Positions 1 to 8,391 of a stretch of DNA of 20,811 nt are shown here, piece after piece. The notes under the pieces were generated by a model. That model was not told the origin of the DNA. It made no database searches and saw only the letters and a program-made list of their open reading frames with translations. A program made the translations under genes and the position numbers. Position 1 is the stretch's first letter. Every line of letters begins with the position of its first letter. This stretch comes from Pararhizobium sp. YC-54 (GTDB taxonomy: Bacteria; Pseudomonadota; Alphaproteobacteria; Rhizobiales; Rhizobiaceae): positions 1 through 20,811 of the forward strand of contig NZ_JAOYTH010000031.1 in NCBI RefSeq assembly GCF_025847205.1, in the 5' to 3' direction.

Positions 1-179
1 AGGATGGCCGGAAACAGGCCTTCCGGATCGGCGCCCGACAGGGTGAACTCGTCGGTGTGGCAGATGCCGGTCGCCTTGACCTCGACCAGCACCTCGCCGG
101 CGCGCGGACCGTCGAGCTGAACGGTCATGATTTCGAGTGGCTTGCCAGCCTGCACGGCAACGGCGGCGCGTACGTCCAT
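1..179 (-). CDS. frmA: S-(hydroxymethyl)glutathione dehydrogenase / class III alcohol dehydrogenase, N-terminal part (runs off window)
   Basis: Only the first 59 codons are present. They read as the start of a zinc-dependent class III alcohol dehydrogenase, with the family stretch TGICHTDEFTLSG (the Cys is the catalytic zinc ligand) followed by DPEGLFP. The ATG at 179 follows a GGAG ribosome site 6 nt upstream. In this family the enzyme oxidises S-hydroxymethylglutathione, formed spontaneously from formaldehyde and glutathione, in the cytoplasm. The gene lies 57 nt downstream of the GST-like gene and is last in the demethylase run as far as the window shows. Formaldehyde is the by-product of Rieske-type demethylation, so this position fits a detoxification and dissimilation role. 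Family assignment is firm. Membership of the same transcript is inferred from spacing and direction. Confidence 0.88.
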   Translation of the reverse strand, partial: MDVRAAVAVQAGKPLEIMTVQLDGPRAGEVLVEVKATGICHTDEFTLSGADPEGLFPAI

Positions 180-236
180 GGTTGTTCTCCAAATTTCAAT
201 TGCGATTGGCGGTCTGCAAACAGCGCTTCCGCCTGT

Positions 237-887
237 TTACGCCGTCTTGGCCGGCCCTGCCGGGAAGACCCCCGACATGACGATGAAGCCCTTGATACGC
301 TTCACGCGGTCGCACCAGCGCCGGATCGCCGGATAGTCCTGGCGCGAAATACCGCCTTCCTCCGACAACATCACATAAGGAAAGCAGGCGATGTCGGCGA
401 GAGTGGGATGCGGAGCCGAACAGATCCAGTCGCGCCCCTCCTGCTCGCCGAACCACAAATGCTCGTCGAGGATGCGGAAGAGCCGGTGTGCGCCAGCCCG
501 CGCCGTTTCGATATCAAAGTCGTAGAACAGCGCATCGTGCAGACGGGCTGCCGAGGCCGTGCCGGTGATGCCGTCGGCGAAAGCCAGCCACTGGCTGATT
601 TCGCCCAGCAGGGCCGGATTGTTAGGTGGATACCAGCTATTGGAGGTGTCGTACTTCGCGGCGAGATAGACCAGAATGGCCTGGGCGTCGCGCAGGATAA
701 GGTCATCATCCTGAAGGACGGGCAATTGCCCAAGAGGATTGAGCTTCAGGAACCAGTCCGACTTGTGTTCGCGGCCAGGGTAGAAATCGACGGGCACGAT
801 TTTGTGGTCGATACCGAGAAAACTCATCAGCAAGCGGAGCTTGTAACAATTTCCCGACAATTCGTAGTCGTAGAGCGTAATCATCAT
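237..887 (-). CDS. Glutathione S-transferase-like protein, candidate NdmE-type partner of the demethylase
   Basis: The 216-aa protein has a GST layout: an N-terminal thioredoxin-like domain (residues 1-80, with SGNC at 11-14 and the cis-Pro loop LGQLPVL) and an all-helical C-terminal domain containing the typical D in HPTLADIACFP. The glutathione-binding 'E-S-x-A-I' element reads D-A-Q-A-I here, so the usual Ser is Ala. That may mean weak or no glutathione binding. The gene starts 8 nt after the stop of the Rieske-reductase gene, with AAGGA just upstream, so the two are probably translated together. In the Pseudomonas putida CBB5 caffeine system a GST-like protein, NdmE, is needed for the NdmC-NdmD complex. 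By position and fold this is the equivalent candidate. An ordinary GST acting on a formaldehyde adduct or another electrophile is the alternative. Confidence 0.8.
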   Translation of the reverse strand: MMITLYDYELSGNCYKLRLLMSFLGIDHKIVPVDFYPGREHKSDWFLKLNPLGQLPVLQDDDLILRDAQAILVYLAAKYDTSNSWYPPNNPALLGEISQWLAFADGITGTASAARLHDALFYDFDIETARAGAHRLFRILDEHLWFGEQEGRDWICSAPHPTLADIACFPYVMLSEEGGISRQDYPAIRRWCDRVKRIKGFIVMSGVFPAGPAKTA

Positions 888-895
888 TCCGTTCC

Positions 896-2662
896 TTAGA
901 TATCAAGCACGAGGCGAGCGGACTTGGCGCGTGAAACGCAGGTCATGATCTTGGTTCCCGACGCCCGTTCGGAAGCACTGAGATAGACGTCCTGATGATC
1001 TGGCTCGCCTTCGATCACCGTCGCGAGGCAGGTACCGCAGGCCCCCTGCTCGCAGGACGATGGCATGTCGATTCCTGCTTCCCGCATGACTTCCAGAATT
1101 GTTTTCCCCGCCGGTACCTTCAATGTCAGGCAAGAGCGCGCCAGTGCCACCTCGAAACTCGAGCTGTCATCGATCGGCTTGGTGTTCTTGAAATATTCGA
1201 AATGCACCGCCTCCTCCGGCCAGCCGGCTTCCGCCGCAACCGAGCGGGTGGCCTCCAGCATCGGGCCGGGGCCGCAGACATACAGATGTGTGTCGCGCCG
1301 ATAAGGAGTCAGCAGCTCGCGTAGCTGCGCAACCGTGTCGTCCGGCGACAGCCCTAGATGCGGCTTAACCGCTTCGCCGAGCAACTTCAGCCGCTCTGGA
1401 AAGACGAGCTGGCCTTCGTTCTGGGCAAAATAATGCAGTTCATGCGCCAGGTTCTGGTTCTTGAGGGTCTGCGCCATTGCCAGCAACGGCGTGATGCCAA
1501 TTCCGCCGGCAACAAAGAGTGTCTTCAGCGCATCGCGCCGTAGAGGAAAATTGTTGCGTGGCTCCGAAATCGCCAAGACGTCACCTTCGCGCACGGTCTC
1601 ATGCATGCACTTGGAGCCACCTCTGGAGTCGCGCTCAAGCTTGACGCCGATGGTGAACGAGTCCGTCTCGCCGGGACCGTTGACGATCGAATACTGCCTG
1701 ATATCGCCGTTCGGCATGTGAACGTCGATATGCGCTCCCGGCTGGAAGGTTGGAAGCAGACCCTTGATCGGCTTGAGTTCGAAGGCCATGATTCCTTCGG
1801 CTGCCAGCCATTTCCGCCCAACCTGGACACGAATGCCGGCTTTGCGGCCGTGTGCTGAAAGCTCGGGAAGGCTGGCGAGCTCCTCCGACACCGGCTCGAA
1901 GATCGGTTCGATCGGTGCGGGTGCCGGCATCGACGACGCCTGGCGTTCAATATCGACGCGCAGCGCCGACAGCCGTTCGTTGTGATGGCGAAGGACGGTC
2001 GAACGCTTCACAGGATCCAAAGGTCCGTCCAGCACGCCTCGGATCACCGAGCGGTTGGAATCCACCGGCTGGACAAAGAATATACCGAACGTTTGCGCCG
2101 CCCCGTCGCGGGCTCGCAGTGTCACAGCCGATGCGGAAACCGTCTCCGCGGAAACTTCCAGGTCCTTACCATCAAGCGCGTCATTGGGCTGGAACCGATA
2201 TGAATGAAGAGCATCGACGACCAGTTCGGCAGGCGCGTTGACCGGAATGGCGCGCAAAGTGACTGTGTTTTTGTCTTCAAGACCGGCGATCTCGGGCAAG
2301 TCGCCGGCAGGCTCTTCGGACGACCATACCAGCCCGTATCGCTCGACCGCCGGAAACGTGCGGTTTGTGATCGTGCGGGCAGGCGCATCGGCCGGATGGG
2401 CGGGAATGTAGGTGCAGCCGGCGGTGCGGTTCGAATAGCGCCAGCCGTGATACTGGCACTTCAACTCGCGGCCGTCGTTTATCCCGATCGACAGCCGGAC
2501 GCCACGATGCAGACAGCGGTTCTCCCAGATATTGACGTAACCATCGTCAGCGCGCCAGACCGCGAACTCCCGGCCGTAAAGCTGCCCATGGAACACGTGG
2601 CGCAACGGTAGGTCGGTCGTCGCGGCAATCGGATGCCATGTGCCCCGAACATCCTTCAACAT
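896..2662 (-). CDS. NdmD-like Rieske / FMN reductase / plant-type ferredoxin fusion (electron donor for the demethylases)
   Basis: The 588-aa protein has four parts. Residues 1-120 are a Rieske domain with ligands C50-x-H52 and C69-x2-H72. Residues about 121-240 resemble a Rieske oxygenase catalytic domain but contain no D-x2-H-x4-H iron motif. Residues about 275-495 are a phthalate-dioxygenase-reductase-type module, with RQYS for flavin, GGS near 348-350, GGIGITP for NAD(P)H and CGPGPM. Residues about 500-588 are a plant-type [2Fe-2S] ferredoxin with Cys 537, 542, 545 and 575. This order matches NdmD of caffeine N-demethylation, in which the extra Rieske domain serves an oxygenase lacking its own. 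It should carry electrons from NAD(P)H through FMN and two clusters to the neighbouring oxygenases. The ATG at 2662 was chosen because GGGAG lies 6 nt upstream. An in-frame ATG at 2695 and a TTG at 2704 have poorer ribosome sites. Confidence 0.88.
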   Translation of the reverse strand: MLKDVRGTWHPIAATTDLPLRHVFHGQLYGREFAVWRADDGYVNIWENRCLHRGVRLSIGINDGRELKCQYHGWRYSNRTAGCTYIPAHPADAPARTITNRTFPAVERYGLVWSSEEPAGDLPEIAGLEDKNTVTLRAIPVNAPAELVVDALHSYRFQPNDALDGKDLEVSAETVSASAVTLRARDGAAQTFGIFFVQPVDSNRSVIRGVLDGPLDPVKRSTVLRHHNERLSALRVDIERQASSMPAPAPIEPIFEPVSEELASLPELSAHGRKAGIRVQVGRKWLAAEGIMAFELKPIKGLLPTFQPGAHIDVHMPNGDIRQYSIVNGPGETDSFTIGVKLERDSRGGSKCMHETVREGDVLAISEPRNNFPLRRDALKTLFVAGGIGITPLLAMAQTLKNQNLAHELHYFAQNEGQLVFPERLKLLGEAVKPHLGLSPDDTVAQLRELLTPYRRDTHLYVCGPGPMLEATRSVAAEAGWPEEAVHFEYFKNTKPIDDSSSFEVALARSCLTLKVPAGKTILEVMREAGIDMPSSCEQGACGTCLATVIEGEPDHQDVYLSASERASGTKIMTCVSRAKSARLVLDI

Positions 2663-2707
2663 CTGTTTCTCCCATTCTTCATCAAGTTTCGTCATTGACT
2701 GCAACGC

Positions 2708-3619
2708 TCAGTTCGCGACGGGGATGACCCCGTAGGTCAAACCCTTCTGGCTGAGCCAGCGGCGGTAAGCGATGGCGGATTTGTCGGCGCGGATCGGCGT
2801 TTCCGCCCGTGGGTCGAGCGGCAGACGCTTGGGAAACTGGTTTTCCAGGATTGGCTTGTCCTGACCGAAAATCGTCTGCTGGAACCGCTTTATGGCTTTG
2901 TCCGCATTTGTGTTGTCCAGCACGCACAGCATCATGTGCGCGCGCACGCGCTCCTCACCGAGCGGCTGCATGAAGACCGCGATGACGTCCATCCGCGTTT
3001 CATCGAGCGGGCTCGATTTGTAGAGCACCGAACAATAGGGGTGCGGCACACGATAGATGTATTCCACCTCCGCGCCGCTGTCCGACGCGCTGGAGGCCAT
3101 TGGCTGATAGAAGCGGCACCGTGTCGCCAGGATTTCGTCGCGGTCGACGGAAATCTCGACATCGTATTCCTTCACCTCGGTGTGCGGTTCGACCCCGAGT
3201 ATGTCGGTGTGGACATAGGGAAAATGGCCCATGTCCAGAAAGTTCTCGATGGCGCGCGGCGCTGAGACGTTTACACCGAACGTGGCGGCATTGAGTTTGC
3301 GCCGGTCGGTTTCGGCATATTCCGGGATCGGGAAAATATCGTCTGATGGTGCGCCGAGCGATGTCCAGACATAACCATACGCGCTGCGGGCCGGTAAAAG
3401 ATCGTCGACAGCCAAGGGATCGAGCCGGTCGCCTGGCCGCAAGCCGGCGCGCGAACGCCAGACAAAAACCTTACCCTCCTCGCTCACAGCGAAGCTGACG
3501 CGCTCGTCCAGCAGCTCTGTCTCGACCACAATGCAGCTCGCCACCTCATCTACGGCCCCCAGCGGATGCCAGAGATTGAGGATGACTGGGTCCAGGCAGG
3601 TCTTTTGCTGTGTCATCAT
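2708..3619 (-). CDS. Rieske-less oxygenase catalytic subunit 1 (NdmC-like demethylase)
   Basis: The 303-aa protein belongs to the Rieske non-haem iron oxygenase alpha family. It keeps the mononuclear iron motif NFLDMGHFPYVH (D129 bridging residue, H132, H137) and a likely third ligand D254 in GQDKPILENQ. The N-terminal third keeps the fold outline (LWHPLG, later YGYVWTSLG), but the segment that should carry C-x-H and C-x2-H has been shortened and has no such ligands. It therefore cannot hold a Rieske cluster and must take electrons from another protein, most likely the adjacent Rieske-reductase that starts 45 nt downstream. It follows subunit 2 directly. The first ATG, at 3625, overlaps the upstream TGA and touches GGAAGG, so the ATG at 3619 (6 nt spacing) is the likelier start. 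The substrate is not deducible. Demethylation is inferred from the Ndm-like context. Confidence 0.85.
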   Translation of the reverse strand: MMTQQKTCLDPVILNLWHPLGAVDEVASCIVVETELLDERVSFAVSEEGKVFVWRSRAGLRPGDRLDPLAVDDLLPARSAYGYVWTSLGAPSDDIFPIPEYAETDRRKLNAATFGVNVSAPRAIENFLDMGHFPYVHTDILGVEPHTEVKEYDVEISVDRDEILATRCRFYQPMASSASDSGAEVEYIYRVPHPYCSVLYKSSPLDETRMDVIAVFMQPLGEERVRAHMMLCVLDNTNADKAIKRFQQTIFGQDKPILENQFPKRLPLDPRAETPIRADKSAIAYRRWLSQKGLTYGVIPVAN

Positions 3620-3621
3620 TT

Positions 3622-4518
3622 TCATCCTTCCATTCGGCCGCTGGCGTCGGCGCTTGATGCGACGTGCAACGGGATCGCGCCATAAGTGACCGCCCGCTCG
3701 GCCAACCAGCGCCGGTATTTGATTGAGACGATGTCTGCGCGGATCGGCGTTTCAGCGCGCGGATCAAGCGGCAAGCGTTTGGGAACCTGGTTCTCGAGGA
3801 TCGGTTTGTCCTGCGCGAAGATCAGCTGCATGAAGCCGCGCACCGCCGCTGCTTCCATGTCGTCCTTGAGGTAGCAGAGGTAGGAATGCGCGACGCAGTT
3901 GTCCTCATCAACCGGCTGAACGAAGAGCACAATGACATCCATGCGCGTGGGATGGACTGGATTGCTTTTGTAAAGCGCAACTGTGTAAGGCCGGATAACC
4001 TTGTAGGTATAATCGACCAGCATGCCTTGCTGGGCTGTCGGCGATGCCATCGGTTGATAAAATTTGCATTCAGTCGCGAGAATTTCGTCTTCTTCGGTGA
4101 CCGTGACATTGTATGGCAGCACTTCGGTGTGCGGCTCCTCGCCCAGCCATCCGGCATGGACGAACGGGAAATGTCCCATGTCGAGAAAGTTCTCGACGAG
4201 ACGAAGGCCGGACACATTGACCGCAATCGAGCCGCCGCTGAGGCGATGACGGTCGGCTTCGTCGGACTCCCTGACATAGAAAGGATCCCGCTCCGGCTTG
4301 CCGAGACACGCCCAGATAAAACCATATCGCCCCTCGGAGCAGACCCTCTGGCCCGTATCGGCGCGCACGATCCTCGTGTACAGATCACCGCGGGTGACGA
4401 TCAGATCGACGCCCATCAGCCGCGTCGCGAAAGACACGCCTGGGATGAGCGCCGAGCAATCGGCCACGACATGCCAGTCGTTCAGCAGAGCTCGGTCATT
4501 GCAACTGGGTGAGGACAT
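3622..4518 (-). CDS. Rieske-less oxygenase catalytic subunit 2 (NdmC-like demethylase)
   Basis: The 298-aa protein is a paralogue of the subunits encoded at 2708-3619 and 9649-10548. The iron site is intact: D113, H116 and H121 in NFLDMGHFPFVH, and D237 in AQDKPILENQ. The N-terminal domain opens with NDWHVV and ends with RYGFIWACLG, but between them there is no C-x-H or C-x2-H pair, so no Rieske cluster is expected. The C-terminal block KRLPLDPRAETPIRAD is shared almost unchanged with subunit 1. The middle of the catalytic domain differs most (for example GWLG for DILG, and VIRPYTV for VPHPYCS), which suggests a different pocket. The ATG at 4518 has AGAGAG about 8 nt upstream. The open frame extends further up to 4650, but that extension is Cys-rich, does not resemble the family and is probably untranslated. 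Its stop abuts the next gene. Confidence 0.84.
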   Translation of the reverse strand: MSSPSCNDRALLNDWHVVADCSALIPGVSFATRLMGVDLIVTRGDLYTRIVRADTGQRVCSEGRYGFIWACLGKPERDPFYVRESDEADRHRLSGGSIAVNVSGLRLVENFLDMGHFPFVHAGWLGEEPHTEVLPYNVTVTEEDEILATECKFYQPMASPTAQQGMLVDYTYKVIRPYTVALYKSNPVHPTRMDVIVLFVQPVDEDNCVAHSYLCYLKDDMEAAAVRGFMQLIFAQDKPILENQVPKRLPLDPRAETPIRADIVSIKYRRWLAERAVTYGAIPLHVASSADASGRMEG

Positions 4519-4837
4519 ATCGTTCTCTCTGTCACTACCGCCAACGCGGAAGGTTGGCTTCCCGGTCAGCGAAGCATCGCAACCGTCAGAGATGGTCCCA
4601 CAGCAACAGCCCGGGTGACATGTCTCGCATTGCCTCGCGGATGCCCGCAATTAAGGTGTGTATTTTCCGGGCGTCTGTCGCATCGCACGCCAGTCGTCGG
4701 AACCGCTGGCGACGAAAGGCGTGTAGGCGCCGATTTCATGAGGATGCGCAAACGCCTCAAACACGGAAACCCGCCGGGCAGATTCGCGCGGCGGGTCCCG
4801 GAGGTGCCGGCATGGCATGCCGGCAATTCACATCGTG
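4519..4837. other. 319-nt gap between permease and oxygenase subunit 2, with two stem-loops
   Basis: No credible gene is seen here. Two perfect inverted repeats lie close behind the permease stop: an 8-bp stem (ACCCGCCG at 4769-4776 with CGGCGGGT at 4789-4796) and a 9-bp stem with a 3-nt loop (TGCCGGCAT at 4805-4813 with ATGCCGGCA at 4817-4825). Neither is followed by a T-run on the minus strand, so classical termination is not supported. RNA processing, pausing or mRNA stabilisation between the importer and enzyme genes are possible. A separate promoter for the enzyme genes could also sit in this gap, but I see no convincing -35/-10 pair. Confidence 0.4.
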
Positions 4838-5770
4838 CTATTCACGGCTATAGGGGACGCCGAGGGCCACCGGTTGATGCGTGCGTGATCGCAGTCCCGC
4901 AAGCAGAGCGAGCGAAGCAACATAGGGCAGGACCAGAAAGACGTGATGGGGGATAGCGACGCCAACAACCTGGGCATGGATACCGACCGCCTCAAGAAGA
5001 GCGAAGATGAATATCGCGCCGACGATCCTGAACGGCATCCAGTTGCCTGCGATGATGGCGACCACCACCAGCCATCCCCGGCCGGCGATCAGATCCGGCA
5101 CGAACCGATCGGAATATCCCAGCATAAGGAAAGCCCCGCCGAGGCCTGACATCAGGCTGCCGAACATGATCGCCAGGCACTGGCGGCGGCCGACGCCAAG
5201 TCCTTTTACATCGAGTGCCTTCGGGTTTTCGCCGACGCACCTGACTTCCAGTCCATAGCGCGTCCGGTAGAGGAAGAACCAGACCAAAGGAGGCAGCAGG
5301 AAGCTGACATAGGTCAGCGCACGTTGCGAAAACAGCACCGGGCCGAGGATCGGGATATCGGAGAGAAACGGGATATCCACCTGTTCGAAGCCCGCGAATT
5401 TGGGTGGCTCGCGGCCGATAACGTAGGTCTGGAACCAGAACAGGGTGAGGCCGGAGGCAAGGAGATTCAGGGCCAGACCGGCGACGAACTGCTCGGCTTT
5501 CAAAACGATCGTCACGAAGGACATGATCAGGCTTATCAGGGCGCAGGCGAACACCGCGACCAGCAGCGCCAACCACGGGGAGCCTGTGGTCGACGCGACG
5601 ACATAGGCCACCACCGCCCCGAGCAGCATCGTGCCTTCGACGGAAATGTTCCAGATGCCGGCACGCTGGGTTACCAGTTCCCCCATCGCCGAGAACAAGA
5701 GAGGCGTGGCGATCCGCACCATTGCGGCCAGAATGCTGATGAGCAGCGGCCCTTGCATAAGTTCAAGCAT
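4838..5770 (-). CDS. BMP-type ABC importer permease, second subunit (NupQ/YufQ-like)
   Basis: A 310-aa hydrophobic protein of the branched-chain/ribose-type permease family (BPD_transp_2), with about eight to ten membrane segments. Family signatures include the N-terminal stretch ATPLLFSAMGELVTQRAGIWNISVEG and the cytoplasmic loop RYGLEVRCVGENPKALDVKGLGV, which contacts the ATPase. The ATG at 5770 has AGGAG 7 nt upstream and lies inside the end of the first permease gene, with an 8-nt overlap, so the two are translationally coupled. The start at 5815 opens with an unrelated polar stretch and was set aside. It forms the inner-membrane channel with the other permease. Transporters of this family usually carry nucleosides, purines or related compounds. 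Confidence 0.9.
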   Translation of the reverse strand: MLELMQGPLLISILAAMVRIATPLLFSAMGELVTQRAGIWNISVEGTMLLGAVVAYVVASTTGSPWLALLVAVFACALISLIMSFVTIVLKAEQFVAGLALNLLASGLTLFWFQTYVIGREPPKFAGFEQVDIPFLSDIPILGPVLFSQRALTYVSFLLPPLVWFFLYRTRYGLEVRCVGENPKALDVKGLGVGRRQCLAIMFGSLMSGLGGAFLMLGYSDRFVPDLIAGRGWLVVVAIIAGNWMPFRIVGAIFIFALLEAVGIHAQVVGVAIPHHVFLVLPYVASLALLAGLRSRTHQPVALGVPYSRE

Positions 5771-6839
5771 GTACGTTGCTCCTGACAATCTGGAATTTGG
5801 TCGCGACCGCGGCACAGAGGAAAAAGAGCAGGACCAGCCCCTCCATCGCCGAAACCAGTCCGGCCGGCGTTCCGCTCTGCAGCCGCATGTAGATGGCGCC
5901 GCTTTTCAGCGCACCGAAGAACAGCGCCGCAAGCATGACGCCGCTCGGGCGCAGCCCGCCCACCATGGCGACGACGATGCCGGAGCTGCCGATGCCCAGC
6001 AGTGTTTCGGCGCGAAGGCGATGCGACGTACCGAAAAGTTCTCCCGCTCCGGCAAGCCCGGCCAGCGCCCCCGACAGCAGCATCACGACCAGCAACAGCC
6101 GGCGGACATTGGTGCCACGGAACCGCAAAGCCGTCGGGTTCGAGCCGAATGCGCGAATATCGTAGCCAAGCGACGTCCGGTCGATCAGGATTGCGCAGAA
6201 GGCCGAGGCAGCGAGAGCAAAGAGAAAGCCGATATGCAGTTTGCCGGCACCCCGGGCGAATAATTCCGGCCACTCCAGCGCCGGGTTGACCGGCGGCGAT
6301 TGGTGGTAGGCGACGGTGACGCCTGTTTCCATCCAAGGCCCGCCATCAAGCAGATAGGCGAGGAAGAAGATGACGATGTAGTTCAGCATGACCGTCGAGA
6401 TAACTTCGTTGGTGTGGAAACGGGTCTTCAGGTATCCGGCCAGCAGGCCGAGGATGCCACCGCCCGACAGCCCGGCAAGCGCAATCACGCTGAGCGCCAG
6501 CCAATAGGGCAGAGAGCCGACCATGAGACTTGCCCAATAGGCCATCATCGCTCCGGCAAGCACTTGTCCCTCCTGGCCGATATTCCATATCTTCGCCCGG
6601 AAGGCGATGACGGTACCGAGGCCGACGAGCAGAAGCGGGGTCGCCTTCGCGAGCGAACCAAACAGCGCATTCTGGCTGCCGAAGGCTCCGGTAAACAGAG
6701 CCGAGAAGGCCTTCACCGCATCGCCGCCTGAAAGCGCAAGCAGCGTGGCGGATGACAGGAAGGCACCGAGGATCGCCGCCGAAAAGCAAACGACATTCCA
6801 TCTCAGGCTGCTGCCCGAGCGTCTTTGAATCGAAATCAT
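5763..6839 (-). CDS. BMP-type ABC importer permease, first subunit (NupP/YufP-like)
   Basis: A 358-aa polytopic inner-membrane protein of the BPD_transp_2 family. A hydrophobic segment follows residue 14. The signature stretch PLLLVGLGTVIAFRAKIWNIG is followed by QEGQVLAGAM, and the coupling loop is SLGYDIRAFGSNPTALRFRGTNV. It is somewhat longer than its partner permease, as is normal for this pair. The ATG overlaps the TGA of the ATPase gene by 4 nt (ATGA), so translation is coupled. Order and family composition (binding protein, double ATPase, two unlike permeases) match the BMP/Nup class of importers rather than sugar importers, which usually have one or two similar permeases. Confidence 0.9.
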   Translation of the reverse strand: MISIQRRSGSSLRWNVVCFSAAILGAFLSSATLLALSGGDAVKAFSALFTGAFGSQNALFGSLAKATPLLLVGLGTVIAFRAKIWNIGQEGQVLAGAMMAYWASLMVGSLPYWLALSVIALAGLSGGGILGLLAGYLKTRFHTNEVISTVMLNYIVIFFLAYLLDGGPWMETGVTVAYHQSPPVNPALEWPELFARGAGKLHIGFLFALAASAFCAILIDRTSLGYDIRAFGSNPTALRFRGTNVRRLLLVVMLLSGALAGLAGAGELFGTSHRLRAETLLGIGSSGIVVAMVGGLRPSGVMLAALFFGALKSGAIYMRLQSGTPAGLVSAMEGLVLLFFLCAAVATKFQIVRSNVHA

Positions 6840-8359
6840 TGAACTGTCCGTTGCACGTCGCTGGCGTCACCCGCCATCATCATCCCAAGCTCGAGGAGCG
6901 TTGTTTCCTCGGGCCGCACTATGCCCATGATCCGGCCCTTGAAGATGACGGCGATGCGGTCACACAAGCGCAGGAGATCGTCCAATTCCTCGGACGCGAG
7001 CAGAACGGCGAAACCAGAGGCGCGCTTTTCGAGGATCTTCTCGTAAACAAATTCTGAGGCGGCGACGTCGAGGCCGCGCGTTGGCTGGTTGGCCAGCAAC
7101 AGACCCCTCGAATGCAGGAACTCACGCGCCAGAATGATGCGTTGGGCATTGCCACCCGACAGCCGTTCTACCGGCAAGTCGGCAGAAGCGGTCACCACCT
7201 TGAACTCCTCGATTTTGCGGCGGGCCAGGGCATCCATTTTTCGCCGGTCCAGAAACGGGCCGCGACAGTATTCCCTTGCCCGTTGCCATCCGAGGATCAG
7301 GTTCTCGGCCGTCCCGAACTCCGGTATCAGCCCTTCGAGGAAACGGTCGTCCGGAACGAAACCGATGCCTCGGTCCAGCATTTCCCGCGAGGTCGGTTTG
7401 GTTATGAGCTCCCCTTCGAGAGAAAAGCCGCCGGAACTCAGGGCACGAACACCCATCAAGGTTTCGAACAGTTCCTTCTGGCCGTTGCCGGCGACCCCGG
7501 CGAGCCCGAGGATTTCATGGTGGGCAATGTTGAAGCTGACATCCTTGAGGATATCTTCGCCCCACTCGCCGATTGCACAGGCCCGATCGACGGCAAGGAC
7601 TTCGCCAGTCGGCTCGACCGATCTGTCGCGCACATGCTTGTTGACCTTGTGGCCGACCATCAGCGAGGTGATCGCCTCGGCGGTGGTTTCAGATGTTTCG
7701 ACAGTCGCAATGGCCCTGCCCTTGCGCAGAATCGTGACGCGATCCGACTGCATGACTTCGCGCAGCTTGTGGCTGATCAGAATAATTGAAAGGCCGCGCT
7801 TACGCATACCATCCAGAATCCGGAACAACTGGTCGGATTGCTGCGGAGTGAGGACTGCCGTCGGCTCGTCGAGAATGAGGAGTTCCGCACCGAAATACAG
7901 AGCCTTCAGGATCTCGACCCATTGTTGCTCACCGACCGACAGCTCCCAGATTTCCCGGTCAAGGTCGATACGGATGCCACAGTTTTCGCAGAGTTCGCTG
8001 ATCTTTCGGCGGGCATCGGATTTCGTGAGGAACAGGCCGGTTTCGGCACTGCCGACGATGATATTCTCAAGGACCGTGAAGTTGGAAACCAGCACGAAAT
8101 GCTGGTGCACCATGCCTATCCCCAGGCGAAGCGCATCGGCCGGCGAGTTCAGCTCCGCCACTTCGCCCTTGAACCGAATGACACCACTGTCGGCCCGATA
8201 ATAACCGTAGAGGCAGGACGAGAGTGTCGATTTTCCTGCGCCATTCTCACCGAAGAGACAGTGAATTTCGCCCTTCCGGACCTCCAGATTGACGCCGTCA
8301 TTGGCGGTGACAGGGCCAAATCGTTTCGTGAGATTTTGAACGCTGAGCAGATTTTCCAT
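6836..8359 (-). CDS. BMP-type ABC importer ATPase, two fused nucleotide-binding domains (NupO/YufO-like)
   Basis: A 507-aa protein with two ABC domains in tandem. Domain 1 has Walker A GENGAGKST (37-45), signature LSVGEQQ (about 140-146) and Walker B LLILDEPT (160-167). Domain 2 has the degenerate Walker A typical of this family (GVAGNGQKEL), signature LSGGNAQR and LLLANQPTRGLD in the Walker B place. One catalytic and one weakened site is normal for the sugar/nucleoside class. It powers import through the two permeases encoded next. It starts 32 nt after the binding-protein stop with only a weak ribosome site and ends overlapping permease 1 by 4 nt. Family call is firm. The cargo is inferred only from context. 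Confidence 0.93.
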   Translation of the reverse strand: MENLLSVQNLTKRFGPVTANDGVNLEVRKGEIHCLFGENGAGKSTLSSCLYGYYRADSGVIRFKGEVAELNSPADALRLGIGMVHQHFVLVSNFTVLENIIVGSAETGLFLTKSDARRKISELCENCGIRIDLDREIWELSVGEQQWVEILKALYFGAELLILDEPTAVLTPQQSDQLFRILDGMRKRGLSIILISHKLREVMQSDRVTILRKGRAIATVETSETTAEAITSLMVGHKVNKHVRDRSVEPTGEVLAVDRACAIGEWGEDILKDVSFNIAHHEILGLAGVAGNGQKELFETLMGVRALSSGGFSLEGELITKPTSREMLDRGIGFVPDDRFLEGLIPEFGTAENLILGWQRAREYCRGPFLDRRKMDALARRKIEEFKVVTASADLPVERLSGGNAQRIILAREFLHSRGLLLANQPTRGLDVAASEFVYEKILEKRASGFAVLLASEELDDLLRLCDRIAVIFKGRIMGIVRPEETTLLELGMMMAGDASDVQRTVQ

Positions 8360-8391
8360 TGGATCGTACCAGGCCGCCTGTTCGGTTTGTC

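Noticed and set aside
57..899. A 280-codon plus-strand open frame opposite the GST-like gene
   Set aside because: It spans the ends of two real minus-strand genes and the gap between them, with no recognisable domain.
4519..4650. An N-terminal extension of oxygenase subunit 2 with several cysteines, which might have been a lost Rieske or metal-binding segment
   Set aside because: The cysteines do not form C-x-H/C-x2-H, the stretch precedes the normal N-terminus of the fold, and the ATG at 4518 has its own ribosome site and matches the paralogues in length.
7089..8201. A 370-codon plus-strand open frame opposite the ATPase gene
   Set aside because: It is Ser/Arg-rich low-information sequence opposite two clear ABC domains, so it is a shadow.
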